Shown here: positions 42,982 to 52,096 of the stretch, piece after piece
Numbering within the stretch: the stretch's first letter is position 1
How the letters are laid out: each line of letters begins with the position of its first letter
NCBI RefSeq assembly: GCF_001698125.1
Contig: NZ_CP013854.1
Span: 5,084,001 to 5,148,000, forward strand
Direction of reading: 5' to 3'
DNA length: 64,000 bases
From: Pseudonocardia sp. HH130630-07
GTDB taxonomy: Bacteria > Actinomycetota > Actinomycetes > Mycobacteriales > Pseudonocardiaceae
Program-made: the position numbers and the translations under genes
Notes under the pieces: generated by a model
The model's input: the letters and a program-made list of their open reading frames with translations, nothing else
Database searches by the model: none
Told to the model about the DNA's origin: nothing

Positions 42982-44229
42982 TCAACCGCCGGTGCGGTCG
43001 TCGACCCGCAGGGTCGCCGTCCCCTCCCGCCACTGGGCCTCGGCCCCACCGACTCCGTGGCGGCGTGCCCGCCCGGCGGCCCGCGCGGCACCGAGCACCG
43101 CGAGCCGGTCGTGGCCGGCGCCGACGATCTCGACGCGGCCGAGGTCGTGCCGGACCATCAGGTCCATCGCCGTGGCCAGCGCGTCCGGCGGCAGCGGCGC
43201 GTGCACCTCCAGCCGGGCCCGGGCCCGGCGGACCCGGTCGGCGCTCCACGGCGCGGTGTCCGCGACGCCCCGGTACAGCTCGGTGATCCGGTCGTCGCCA
43301 CCGGGCAGCCGGACCCGCACGTCGCGGTGGGTCTGGCGCAGCACCGAGTCGACGGTCCGGACCAGGGCGGTACCGGTGAGTCCCGGGCCGGGGTCGGCGA
43401 GCACGTCGGGCACCGCCCCCGGCAACGGAGCGCCGCGGGTGCCCGGCTCCGGGACCAGCGCCGCGAGCCGCATCGCCTCGCCGTCCTTGCCCGGACCGGG
43501 ACGCCCGGCCCAGTCCGGCCCGTCGTGCCAGGCCACCGCACCGGGTTCGTGCACGAGCAGGGCGCCGTTGTTCCAGGCCCGGTACGCGAGGTCCCAGTCC
43601 TCCCCGCCGTAGCCGACGAACCGCTCGTCGAACCCGCCGATGTCGTCGAACAGCGTCCGGTGCAGTGCGAGCACGGCACTGATGACGAACCGGAAGCTGC
43701 GGCCGTCGGCGTCGAGCAGGTCCCGGGAGCCGCGGTAGCCGTCGGCCAGCCAGCGTGGTTCCGGCAGCCGCGGGGCCCGGGCCGGGTCGGTGCCCGGCTC
43801 CGTGCCCGAGAGGTCGGCGTGTCGGCGCCTGCCGACCGCGAGGACGTCGGGGCAGGCCCGGATGCGCCGGGTCAGCGCGTCGATGAAGCCGGGCTCGGGG
43901 ACCGTGTCGGCGTCGAGGAAGACCAGGACGTCGCCGTCGCACCGGGCGGCGCCCAGGTTGCGGGCCGCGGCGGCGCGGAACCCGCGGTCGTCCTGACCGA
44001 GGACCTGCAGCGGGACCGGCCCGGCGAGCGTCGCCGGGTCGGGCGGCCGGGCGGACCCGTCGTCGGCGACGACGACGGCCACCGGTGGGCGGGTCTGCCG
44101 GTGCACCGCCGCGACGGTGCGGGCCAGCTGCTCCGGCTGCTCGTAGTGGCAGACGACCACCCCGACCGTGGGCACCGGTCCGGACGGCTCCGGCAGCAGG
44201 TCCCAGCGGTTGCCCGGTACCGCCGTCAC
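42982..44229 (-). CDS. Glycosyltransferase family 2 with extra C-terminal domain
   Basis: GT-A fold glycosyltransferase of 415 residues. The donor-binding elements VGVVVCHYEQPEQLARTV, VVADDGSARPP, the DxD in VFLDADTVPEPGF and the acceptor-side FDERFVGYGGEDWDLAYRAW are clear. Residues about 270-415 form a separate domain with VRTVDSVLRQTHRDVRVRLP, which resembles the start of a second, degenerate GT2 unit. The GTG start overlaps the next gene's stop. Last gene of the minus-strand arm of the glycosylation cluster. Confidence 0.88.
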   Translation of the reverse strand: MTAVPGNRWDLLPEPSGPVPTVGVVVCHYEQPEQLARTVAAVHRQTRPPVAVVVADDGSARPPDPATLAGPVPLQVLGQDDRGFRAAAARNLGAARCDGDVLVFLDADTVPEPGFIDALTRRIRACPDVLAVGRRRHADLSGTEPGTDPARAPRLPEPRWLADGYRGSRDLLDADGRSFRFVISAVLALHRTLFDDIGGFDERFVGYGGEDWDLAYRAWNNGALLVHEPGAVAWHDGPDWAGRPGPGKDGEAMRLAALVPEPGTRGAPLPGAVPDVLADPGPGLTGTALVRTVDSVLRQTHRDVRVRLPGGDDRITELYRGVADTAPWSADRVRRARARLEVHAPLPPDALATAMDLMVRHDLGRVEIVGAGHDRLAVLGAARAAGRARRHGVGGAEAQWREGTATLRVDDRTGG

Positions 44230-45218
44230 GCGGGCACCCCGCAGGCCAGCGCCCGGTACAGCGCGGCGTGCGCCGGACCGGCCTGCGGCCACGCCGGGAC
44301 CGGTCCCCGGGTGAGCGACGGGTCGGCCAGGGCCGCGGCGACGAGGGTGTCGCGCCCGGCGTGGCCGTCGTAGCAGCGCAGCGCGTCCGGGACCGCCGCG
44401 GCGACCTCGCACGCGTAGGCGCCGGCGGCGGCCAGCGGGACCCGGCCGTGCCCGAGCCAGGCGAGCAGCGACCCGCTCGCGCTGACCGTCCGCCCCGGCG
44501 CGACCGGGACGGTCACCGCGGCTGCGGCGGCGGCGAGCCCGGCCGGGTCCAGGGCACCGGTGACGATCCACCGCACGCCGGCGCCCCGCGCTGACCGGGC
44601 GAGCGCCGCGGCGAGCCCGGCGTGCCCGTCGGCGACGGCGCCCGCGGCGACGACCGCCGGTCGCACCGGGTGCGCCGCCGCCGCGGCGATCACGTCGTCG
44701 TGGCCCTTGCCCGGGTAGACGAAACCGAGGACCCCGAGCGTGGGGTGGGCGGCCCAGTCCGGTGCGGTCCCGGCCACCGCGACCGGCGGCAGCGGGAGCG
44801 GGACGAGATGCGGCGCGGCCGCGCCCAGCGCCCGCGCCTTGACCCGTTCGTGCCCGGCGGAGACCAGCACCGCGTCGGCGGCGGCGATCACCCGGCGGTA
44901 GCCCGCGGCCCGGCGGGCGTCGCGCGCCGGATCGGGATCCGCGCCCGGCAGGTCGTGCAGCGTGACGACCAGCGGCCGCGGCACCGCCCCGGCCGCGGCG
45001 ACGAACGCGGCCGCGGCCGAGGCGATGTCCGGGCCCCACAGCGAGTCGGTGAACTGGGCGTGGGTCAGGTCGGCCGGCCCGCCGGGGACGGTCCGCACCC
45101 CGTGCCCGGCGACCGCGGAGGCGACCGCGTCCGCGTGCCGCAAGACGCCGTGCCCGGCCGGTCCGGGAGCGAGCGTCCGCACCGTCAGCGCCGTCGGTGC
45201 CGTCGGTGCGGTCAGCAC
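44226..45218 (-). CDS. GT4-like glycosyltransferase
   Basis: Protein of 330 residues with a GT-B-like pattern: PLVVTLHDLPG in the N-terminal half, GVLGFVYPGKGHDDVIAA at the start of the second Rossmann domain, and a terminal region SASGSLLAWLGHGRVPLAA. The classical E-x7-E motif is poorly kept, so it is a divergent member. GTG at 45218 overlaps the upstream gene's end by 7 nt. Confidence 0.72.
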   Translation of the reverse strand: MLTAPTAPTALTVRTLAPGPAGHGVLRHADAVASAVAGHGVRTVPGGPADLTHAQFTDSLWGPDIASAAAAFVAAAGAVPRPLVVTLHDLPGADPDPARDARRAAGYRRVIAAADAVLVSAGHERVKARALGAAAPHLVPLPLPPVAVAGTAPDWAAHPTLGVLGFVYPGKGHDDVIAAAAAHPVRPAVVAAGAVADGHAGLAAALARSARGAGVRWIVTGALDPAGLAAAAAAVTVPVAPGRTVSASGSLLAWLGHGRVPLAAAGAYACEVAAAVPDALRCYDGHAGRDTLVAAALADPSLTRGPVPAWPQAGPAHAALYRALACGVPA

Positions 45219-46222
45219 CGGGCCACCAGCTCCCGGTACAGCGCGGTGTGGGCGGCCGCGACCCGGCGGCGCTGCGCGTCCCGCGCGTCCGGGTCGGCCC
45301 GCCACACCGGACGGTCGCGGTGGGCCAGCCGGACCGCCGCGGCCAGCGAGTCCCGGTCCGGGCCGTCCGGGCCGAGCCGGTACACCAGGCACGGCCCCTG
45401 TTCCGCGACGTGACCCACGTCCGGGACCAGCGCGGTCGTCCCCAGGTCGTGACAGGCCTCCAGCCAGCCGGAATGGGTGCCCCACCGGTAGGGCAGCACC
45501 GACACGTCGAGTTCCTGCAGGTACTGGTGGAACGCGTCGTCGTCGAACGGCGGGTGCACGCGCACGTCCAGCCCGTCGACCCCGTCCAGGGAACGGGCGA
45601 CGGCACGGCCCCGCTCGTCGTCGTGCGCGTCGACCCGCACGGTCGTCGCCGCGAGCCCGCGCACGGTCTCGGCCAGTGCACGGGCGACGCCGGCCGGGTC
45701 GGCGTTGGTGCGGTGGCTCTTGGCGTGCACGCCGACGGTGAACCCCGACCGCTCCGGACGGGGCCGTCGCGCCCACCGCGGCCCCACGACCCCCGGGTGC
45801 GGCAGCACCCGCGCCCGCCGTCCCCACCGGCGGTGGATCTCGGCGGCCGCGCCCGGGGTCAGCGTGACCAGGGCGTCGGCGGCGGGCACCAGCACGTCCA
45901 GCATCGCGTCGTGCCGGGCCGGGTCCGGGTGGTGCGGGTTGCGCAGGTCGTGCACGGTCAGCACGAGCGGGCGGCGCAGCTCGCGCAGCGTCGCGACCAG
46001 GGCGGCGAGCCCGGCCGGTGTGCGGTCGTCGAACCCGAAGTGCACGTGCAGCACGTCGAACTCCGCGGCGTGTGCACGGACGTGGCGCGGGTCCAGCCAC
46101 CGTGCGGGCCACCACTGCCCGGCCGGGGCGCCGGGCACCGGCGGGTCCGGCAGCCGGTGGGTGCCCGGATCGGCCAGCGACAGCACGTAGGGATGGCCGG
46201 CCGGGACGGACGCGACGCGCAC
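45212..46222 (-). CDS. GT4-like glycosyltransferase
   Basis: Protein of 336 residues, GT-B type. FDVLHVHFGFDDRTPAGLAA and PLVLTVHDLRNPHHPD mark the N-terminal domain; GFTVGVHAKSHRTNADPAGV, LQELDVSVLPYRWGTHSGWL and EACHDLGTTALVPDVGH the donor domain. GTG at 46222 follows GAGAGGAG. First gene of the minus-strand arm, divergent from the WcbI-like gene. Confidence 0.82.
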   Translation of the reverse strand: MRVASVPAGHPYVLSLADPGTHRLPDPPVPGAPAGQWWPARWLDPRHVRAHAAEFDVLHVHFGFDDRTPAGLAALVATLRELRRPLVLTVHDLRNPHHPDPARHDAMLDVLVPAADALVTLTPGAAAEIHRRWGRRARVLPHPGVVGPRWARRPRPERSGFTVGVHAKSHRTNADPAGVARALAETVRGLAATTVRVDAHDDERGRAVARSLDGVDGLDVRVHPPFDDDAFHQYLQELDVSVLPYRWGTHSGWLEACHDLGTTALVPDVGHVAEQGPCLVYRLGPDGPDRDSLAAAVRLAHRDRPVWRADPDARDAQRRRVAAAHTALYRELVARC

Positions 46223-46307
46223 GCGGGACTCCTCTCGTCGCCCCGGGATGCCCGCCACCGCGCCGTCCAACCGCGCGCGCCGGTGCCGTCGTGGTGAGGA
46301 TGGCGAC
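46223..46307. promoter_or_regulatory. Divergent promoter region of the glycosylation cluster
   Basis: The 85-bp gap between the two arms must hold both start regions. I see the GAGAGGAG ribosome site for the minus-strand gene and GAGGATG before the plus-strand GTG, but no convincing -35/-10 pair or operator. Confidence 0.4.
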
Positions 46308-47210
46308 GTGAACGACCCCCGCCGCCGGCACTACGGCGTCTTCTACGGCCTCTCCGCGCCGCCGCCCGGCCCGCTCGCCCTGGTCTGGGGCAACTGCCAG
46401 GCCGAGTCGCTGCGGGTGCTGCTCGCGACGGTGCCGGACCTGCCGTTCGCCCCGGTCCGGATCCCGCCGGTGCACGAGATCGTCGACGCCGACCTGCCCC
46501 ACCTGCGCCGGGTGCTCGCCCGGACCGCCCTGCTGGCGTCCCAGCCGGTCCGCGACGGCTACCGCGGGCTGCCGCTGGGCACCGCCGAGGTCGGCGCGGC
46601 GCTGCCCGGCGGCGCCCGCGTCGTCCGGTGGCCGGTCGTCCGCCATCCGGCGCTGCACCCCTGGTCGGCGATCGTGCGCCATCCCGACGACCCGTCGCTC
46701 GTCCCGCCGCCGGTGCCCTACCACGACCTGCGGGCGCTGGCGGCGGCCGCGGGACGCCGCCCCGGGGGAGCGCCACCGGCCCGCGCGCTGCGGGAGGTGG
46801 GGGAGCGCGGCGTCGCGGAGCTGGCCCGGCGGGAGGCACGCTCGTGCGACGTCGGTGTCGCCGACGCCATCGCCTCCTTCGGGGCCGACGCCGCGCACAC
46901 GCTCAACCACCCCGGCAACGGTGTGCTGCGGCTGCTCGCCGACCGGGTCCTCGGTGCCGCCGGGGTGCCCGCAGCGTCGGGCGACCCGGGCCGGGAGCTG
47001 CTGGGCGGCCTGCGGGCACCGCTGCGTCCCGACGTCGTCGGCGCGCTGGGGCTGTCCGCGGTGCCCCGGCCGCACTGGCTCGCCGGGGAGGTGCAGATCC
47101 CCGAGGCGCGGGTACACGACGAGCAACGTCACTGGTACCGGGACCGTCCGGGCTGGGTCGAGGCCGGTCTCCGCCGACACGCCACGACCCTGGAGATCCT
47201 CGGCCTGTGA
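46308..47210 (+). CDS. WcbI-like polysaccharide biosynthesis protein
   Basis: Protein of 300 residues with the WcbI hallmark VWGNCQAESLRVLL near the N-terminus and a C-terminal helical part with DVGVADAIASFG and HTLNHPGNGVL. WcbI of Burkholderia is a CoA-binding putative acetyltransferase needed for capsule production. It starts the plus-strand arm of the cluster and probably modifies the glycan made here. Confidence 0.8.
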   Translation: MNDPRRRHYGVFYGLSAPPPGPLALVWGNCQAESLRVLLATVPDLPFAPVRIPPVHEIVDADLPHLRRVLARTALLASQPVRDGYRGLPLGTAEVGAALPGGARVVRWPVVRHPALHPWSAIVRHPDDPSLVPPPVPYHDLRALAAAAGRRPGGAPPARALREVGERGVAELARREARSCDVGVADAIASFGADAAHTLNHPGNGVLRLLADRVLGAAGVPAASGDPGRELLGGLRAPLRPDVVGALGLSAVPRPHWLAGEVQIPEARVHDEQRHWYRDRPGWVEAGLRRHATTLEILGL

Positions 47211-47345
47211 CGGTCCGCGGCCGTCCGGTTGTGGCATCGCCGGACCAGCCGCATGATCGTGGGACGTCCGGGTTCAGCCACAGCTCGCGCGGTGTCCTGT
47301 CCCCGAGCGCCGGAGTGTGCCCGTGAACCACCCCACCGCAAGCCG

Positions 47346-48404
47346 GTGAGCAGCAGGATCGCCCTCATCGCCTCGTCCCGCTACCCGATCCGCGAACCGT
47401 TTCCCGGCGGGCTGGAGGCACACACCGCGAGCCTGGCGCAGCAGCTGCGCCACCGTGGTCACGACGTGACGGTCTTCGGCGCACCGGGCTCGGACCCCGA
47501 GCTGCGGGTCCGGGAGATGGCCCCGCTCCCGGTCATCTCGGCCGCCGCCCGCAGCGACGTCGGCATGCCGCCGGGCTGGTTCCTGGCCGAGCACCACGCC
47601 TACCTCGCCCTGCTCGTCGGGCTCTCCCACGACCGCGGGCGCTACGACGTGGTGCACAACAACTCGCTGCACTACCTGCCGCTCGCGCTCGCGGACATCC
47701 TCGACGCCCCGGTGCTGACCACCCTGCACACCCCGCCGACCCCGTGGATGGAGTCCGCGGTGCGGCTCGGCGACCCGGACCGGCTGCGCTTCGCCGCGGT
47801 CAGCGAGCACACCGCCCGGCGCTGGTCGGAGACCGGTGCCCGGGCCACGGTCGTCCGCAACGGGGTGGACACCGCCGTCTGGCGGCCCGGCCCGGGCGGC
47901 GGGACGCCGGTCTGGTCCGGCCGGATCGTGGCGGAGAAGGGCCCGGTCGAGGCGATCCGCGCGGCGCGGATCGCGGGCACCGGGCTCCGGCTGGCCGGGC
48001 CGTGCCCGGACCGGACGTTCTTCGAGACCGAGGTGGCCCCGCCGCTCGGCGACGGGGTCGACTACGTCGGGCACCTCGACCACCGCGCGCTCGCGGAGCT
48101 GGTCGGCGGCGCGGCCGTCGCGGTGGTGTCCCCGTGCTGGGACGAGCCCTACGGGCTGGTCGTCGCCGAGGCACTGGCCTGCGGCACACCGGTCGCCGGG
48201 TTCGCCCGCGGGGCCCTGCCCGAGATCGTCGACGCGGGCTGCGGGGTGCTGGCCGCGGCCGGTGACGTCGACGGGCTCGCCGCCGCGATCCGCTCCGCCG
48301 CCGAGCTGTCCCGCGACGACGCCCGGTGGCGGGCCGAGACCTGCTGCTCGGTCGCGTCGATGGTCACCGGCTACGAGGACCTGTACCGGACGGTGGCCGC
48401 GTGA
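47346..48404 (+). CDS. Glycosyltransferase family 4
   Basis: GT-B enzyme of 352 residues. SRYPIREPFPGGLEAHTASL is the acceptor-domain start; VSEHTARRWSETGARATVV, RNGVDTAVWRPG, GRIVAEKGPVEAI and the donor motif SPCWDEPYGLVVAEALACG (E-x7-E) are intact. GTG at 47346 is chosen as the start nearest the first beta strand. It follows a 135-nt gap after the WcbI-like gene that holds no other gene I can support, and its stop overlaps the next gene. Confidence 0.92.
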   Translation: MSSRIALIASSRYPIREPFPGGLEAHTASLAQQLRHRGHDVTVFGAPGSDPELRVREMAPLPVISAAARSDVGMPPGWFLAEHHAYLALLVGLSHDRGRYDVVHNNSLHYLPLALADILDAPVLTTLHTPPTPWMESAVRLGDPDRLRFAAVSEHTARRWSETGARATVVRNGVDTAVWRPGPGGGTPVWSGRIVAEKGPVEAIRAARIAGTGLRLAGPCPDRTFFETEVAPPLGDGVDYVGHLDHRALAELVGGAAVAVVSPCWDEPYGLVVAEALACGTPVAGFARGALPEIVDAGCGVLAAAGDVDGLAAAIRSAAELSRDDARWRAETCCSVASMVTGYEDLYRTVAA

Positions 48405-49450
48405 TCGTCTACTACGTGCACCACCACGGCAGCGGGCACGCGCACCGGGCCGTCGCCGTCGCCGCGCGGTGCCGCACGCCGGTCGTCGGGGTCGGCAGCG
48501 GGCCCGCACCGTCCGGCTGGCCGGGCGCCTGGCACCGGCTGCCGCCCGACACCGGCGGGGACACCGGCCCGGGCACCGCGGACGTCACCGCGGGGGGCAC
48601 GCTGCACTGGGTGCCCCGCCACCACGAGGGGCTGCGGGAGCGGACCGGGATCGTCTCCGAGCTGCTCCGGTCCGGCCCGGCCCGGCTGCTGGTCGCCGAC
48701 GTCTCGGTGGAGATGACCCTGCTCGCCCGGCTGCACGGCGTCCCGGTCGCGGTGATGGCGCAGCCGGGGGACCGGCTCGACCGGCCGCACCGCACCGCCT
48801 ACGACCTCGCCGACGTGCTGCTGGCGCCGTGGCCCCGGCGGCCGGAACACGGCTGGCCGGCGGAGTGGCCGGCCAAGACCCGGTACCTGGGCGGCCTGTC
48901 CCGCTACGACGACCGGCCCGCCGGCCCGGCCGTGCCGGGTGCGCGCCGGGTGCTGGTGCTGTCCGGCAGCGGCGGGGACGGGATCGACGCCGCCGCGGTC
49001 CGGGCGGCCGCGGCGGGCACCCCGGACTGGACCTGGACGGTGGCCGGCCCGTCCACCGGCCCGGGGCTCGCCGACCCGCCGGGCCTGCGCCGGGCCGGCT
49101 GGAGCGCGGACGTGTGGAGCCTGCTGCGCGACGCCGACGTGGTCGTCGGGCACGCGGGGCAGAACGTCGTCGCCGAGATCGCCGCGGCCCGCCGGCCCGC
49201 GGTGATCATCCCGCAGCCGCGCCCGCACGACGAGCAGCTGGCGACGGCCGCGGCCCTCGACCGGGCCGGGCTCGCGACGGTCCCGGCGCGGTGGCCCGCA
49301 CCGCGGGAGTGGCCGGCGGTGCTGGCGGGCGCCGTCGCCCGCGGCGGCGAGCGGTGGCGGGAGTGGTCCGACGGCGGGGCCGCGGACCGCGCGGCCGGGG
49401 TGCTCGACGCACTCGCCGCCATGCCGGTGGCCGGCGGGGCCGGGCGATGA
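48401..49450 (+). CDS. GT28/MurG-like glycosyltransferase
   Basis: Protein of 349 residues with the UDP-glycosyltransferase-like layout: VYYVHHHGSGHAHRAVAVA at the N-terminus (cf. MurG G-G-H-x-H) and a C-terminal donor site VVVGHAGQNVVAEIAAARRP followed by IIPQPRPHDEQLATA. GTG start overlaps the upstream stop, and its own stop overlaps the following gene (ATGA). The sugar is unknown. Confidence 0.85.
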   Translation: MIVYYVHHHGSGHAHRAVAVAARCRTPVVGVGSGPAPSGWPGAWHRLPPDTGGDTGPGTADVTAGGTLHWVPRHHEGLRERTGIVSELLRSGPARLLVADVSVEMTLLARLHGVPVAVMAQPGDRLDRPHRTAYDLADVLLAPWPRRPEHGWPAEWPAKTRYLGGLSRYDDRPAGPAVPGARRVLVLSGSGGDGIDAAAVRAAAAGTPDWTWTVAGPSTGPGLADPPGLRRAGWSADVWSLLRDADVVVGHAGQNVVAEIAAARRPAVIIPQPRPHDEQLATAAALDRAGLATVPARWPAPREWPAVLAGAVARGGERWREWSDGGAADRAAGVLDALAAMPVAGGAGR

Positions 49451-50244
49451 CGGCGGTCGCCGTCGTCACGATCGTCCGCGGCCGGGCGGACCATCTCGCC
49501 CGGCAGCGGCGGCTCCTGGCGGCCGGGCCGCCGGTCCTGCACGTCGTGGTCGGGATGGGGGAGGAGCCGGACCTGAGCGGTCCCGCCCCGTCGACCCGGT
49601 CGGTCACCGTCCCGGCCCCGGGACCGCTCCCGCTGGCGGCCGCCCGCAACGCCGGTGCGCGCGCCGCGCTCACCGCCGGTGCCGGGCTGCTGGTGTTCCT
49701 CGACGTCGACTGCCTGCCGGGCCCGGTGCTGGTCGACCGGTACCGGGCGGCCGCCGCCCGCACCGGTCCCGCGCTGCTCGCCGGGCCGGTCACCTTCCTC
49801 CCGCCACCCGGCCCGGCCGGCGTACCCGAGCGCGACCTGGCCCGGTGGGTCGACCCGCACCCGGGCCGCCCCGACCCACCGGACGGCGCGCTGCGGCCCG
49901 AGCCGCGGCGGGAGCTGTTCTGGTCGCTGTCGTTCGCCCTGGCCGCCGGGTCGTGGACCGGCACCGGCGGTTTCGACGAGGGCTACCGCGGCTACGGCGC
50001 CGAGGACACCGACTTCGCGCTGGCCTGCGAGCTGCCCCTGTACTGGGTCGGCGGCGCGCACGCGCTGCACCAGTACCACCCGCCCAGCCGGACCGATCCG
50101 GGCCAGGCCGGCGGGATCGTCGCGAACGCCCGGCGGTTCCACGGCCGGTGGGGACGGTGGCCGATGGAGCCGTGGCTGCGCGAGCTCGCCGCGTCCGGCG
50201 CGGTCGTCTTCGACCCGGAGCACGACGTGCTGCGGCTGCCGTGA
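49447..50244 (+). CDS. Glycosyltransferase family 2
   Basis: GT-A enzyme of 265 residues. AVVTIVRGRADHLARQ, AARNAGARAAL, the DxD-like VFLDVDCLPGPVLVDRY and GTGGFDEGYRGYGAEDTDFA match the GT2/GT27 galactosyltransferase-like group. Last gene of the plus-strand arm; the ATG overlaps the preceding stop. Confidence 0.88.
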   Translation: MTAVAVVTIVRGRADHLARQRRLLAAGPPVLHVVVGMGEEPDLSGPAPSTRSVTVPAPGPLPLAAARNAGARAALTAGAGLLVFLDVDCLPGPVLVDRYRAAAARTGPALLAGPVTFLPPPGPAGVPERDLARWVDPHPGRPDPPDGALRPEPRRELFWSLSFALAAGSWTGTGGFDEGYRGYGAEDTDFALACELPLYWVGGAHALHQYHPPSRTDPGQAGGIVANARRFHGRWGRWPMEPWLRELAASGAVVFDPEHDVLRLP

Positions 50245-50370
50245 CGGCGCCTCCGACCGGCCGGGTGCGGGTCAGGTGTGCCCCGTCGTGTTCCACTCAG
50301 TGGCAGCGCACCCCTGACGGCCCGCGGACACCGGCCTAGCGTGCACGCGACGCCCACCGAAGGAGAGCCC

Positions 50371-51174
50371 ATGATCGAACTCGTCCACCTCGGCGGCGCG
50401 CCCGGCCGCCCGCTGCTGGTGCTCGGGCCGTCCCTGGGCACCTCGGCCGAGACGCTCTGGGGCCCGGCGGCCGAACGGCTCGCCGCGCACTTCGAGGTGC
50501 TGGCCTGGGACCTGCCCGGGCACGGCCGCAGCCCGGCCCCGGAGCCGGGCGCCGCCGTCACGATGCCGACGCTCGCCGCCGGCGTCCGCACCGCCCTCGA
50601 CCGGACGGACGGCGGCGCGCGGACGTTCCACTACGCGGGTGACTCGGTCGGCGGCGCCGTCGGGCTGCAGCTGCTGCTCGACGCACCCGAGCGGGTGCGC
50701 ACCGCGACGCTGCTCTGCACCGGTGCCTCGATCGGGACGCCCGGCTCCTGGCACGAGCGCATCGACACCGTCCGCCACGGCGGCACCTCCGCCCTGGTCG
50801 AGGCCTCGGCGCAACGGTGGTTCGGGCCCGGGTTCCTGGACCGGGAGCCCGCGGTGGGTGCGGCCCTGCTCGACGCGCTGGCCGCCGCGGACGACATCGG
50901 CTACGCCGCGGTGTGCGGCGCACTCGCGACGTTCGACGTGCGGCACCGGCTCGGCGAGATCACCACGCCGGTGCTCGCCGTGGCCGGTGCGCACGACGTC
51001 GCGACCCCGCCGGACTCGCTGGCCGGCATCGCCTCCGGGGTGCGGCACGGCGACCTGGAGGTGCTGCCCGGCGTCGCCCACCTCGCGCCGGCCGAGGCGC
51101 CGGCGCGGGTCGCGGAGCTGGTCCGTACCCACGCCGGCCGCCACGACCGTGAGGTCACAGTCCCTTCGTCGTGA
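50371..51174 (+). CDS. PcaD-like alpha/beta hydrolase
   Basis: Hydrolase of 267 residues of the 3-oxoadipate enol-lactonase type. Catalytic Ser92 in AGDSVGGAVG, Asp209 in AGAHDVATP and His237 in GVAHLAPAEAP form the triad. ATG at 50371 has an AAGGAGAG site. No other beta-ketoadipate genes are nearby, so the exact lactone or ester is uncertain. Its 3' end overlaps the convergent lipoprotein gene by 20 bp. Confidence 0.85.
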   Translation: MIELVHLGGAPGRPLLVLGPSLGTSAETLWGPAAERLAAHFEVLAWDLPGHGRSPAPEPGAAVTMPTLAAGVRTALDRTDGGARTFHYAGDSVGGAVGLQLLLDAPERVRTATLLCTGASIGTPGSWHERIDTVRHGGTSALVEASAQRWFGPGFLDREPAVGAALLDALAAADDIGYAAVCGALATFDVRHRLGEITTPVLAVAGAHDVATPPDSLAGIASGVRHGDLEVLPGVAHLAPAEAPARVAELVRTHAGRHDREVTVPSS

Positions 51175-52036
51175 CCGTGCGCCCCGGCTCGGTGCACAGG
51201 CCGCAGCCGGGGCCGACGAAGCGGGCCCCGGCGCGGTCGTCGCCGTCGAGGGTGAACCGGAGCCAGCCGACGGTCAGCCGGATCCCGGCCACGATCATCT
51301 GCTGGTCGCCGTCGCCGTCGCTGATCCCGCGGGACAGGCCGCTGTGGCCCGCCGTGGCCACCTCGACCAGCGCGGACGGGACCGTCATCGCCGCGAAGTC
51401 GCCGCGGCTGTTGGCGTGGGCCTGGTCGGACGGCCCGCCGTTGACGATCAGCGTGGGCGAGTGCAGCGCGGCGATCGCGTCGCGGGTGTGCCCGCCGAAG
51501 CGGGGCCGCTCGGAGAAGCCCGTGTTTAGGGCCACCACCGAGCCGACCCGCGGGTCCGGTGCGGCGAGCAGCGCCTCGATCCCCCCGCACGAGGTGCCGG
51601 CGACGGCGAGCCGCTCGGGATCGGCCCGGCCCTGCAGCGCGTCGCCGCCGAGCACCCAGTCGAGCGCACCGGTCAGCAGCTCCGGCCGGGCGACGGTGGT
51701 CTCCGGCCGGGTCTCGACGGGCAGGGCCTCCGGTGCCCCGTTGGCGACGACGATGTAGCCGTGCGCGGCGAGCCCGGTGAGGAACCCGCTGATTGACAGG
51801 TTGCTGTCGCTGCACGCGCCGTTGGCCCACGCGATCACGGGGACACCACGCTCGGGCAGCGCGTCGAGGTCGGCCGGGCGGTAGACGGTGTGGCCGGGCA
51901 GCCCGGCCGCGGCCTCGCGCACGGTGGCGAGGACCGGGCCGTCGGCGGGAGCGGCGGCCGGGGCGGCCGGAGCGGCGCACCCGGTGAGCAGGAGCGCGGC
52001 GAGCGCGATGACGGACAGCAGTGTCCGGACGGGCAT
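51155..52036 (-). CDS. Secreted alpha/beta hydrolase lipoprotein
   Basis: Exported hydrolase of 293 residues. Signal peptide with lipobox LLLTGC (Cys19), an Ala/Pro linker, then an alpha/beta fold resembling the dienelactone/PET-hydrolase-like group: VPVIAWANGACSDSN, nucleophile elbow AGTSCGGIEALL, SPTLIVNGGPSDQAH and AGHSGLSRG. It follows the CocE-like gene by 60 nt on the same strand, and both act outside the membrane. Confidence 0.8.
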   Translation of the reverse strand: MPVRTLLSVIALAALLLTGCAAPAAPAAAPADGPVLATVREAAAGLPGHTVYRPADLDALPERGVPVIAWANGACSDSNLSISGFLTGLAAHGYIVVANGAPEALPVETRPETTVARPELLTGALDWVLGGDALQGRADPERLAVAGTSCGGIEALLAAPDPRVGSVVALNTGFSERPRFGGHTRDAIAALHSPTLIVNGGPSDQAHANSRGDFAAMTVPSALVEVATAGHSGLSRGISDGDGDQQMIVAGIRLTVGWLRFTLDGDDRAGARFVGPGCGLCTEPGRTVTTKGL

Positions 52037-52096
52037 CGGGAGACCTTTCACGAGGGACGGGGCCGGGCGCCCGGCGCGGTGCGCCCGGCCCACGGG

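Noticed and set aside
50371..51174. A complete beta-ketoadipate pathway around the PcaD-like hydrolase
   Set aside because: No pcaGH, pcaB, pcaC or pcaIJ genes are nearby; only the single hydrolase is present.
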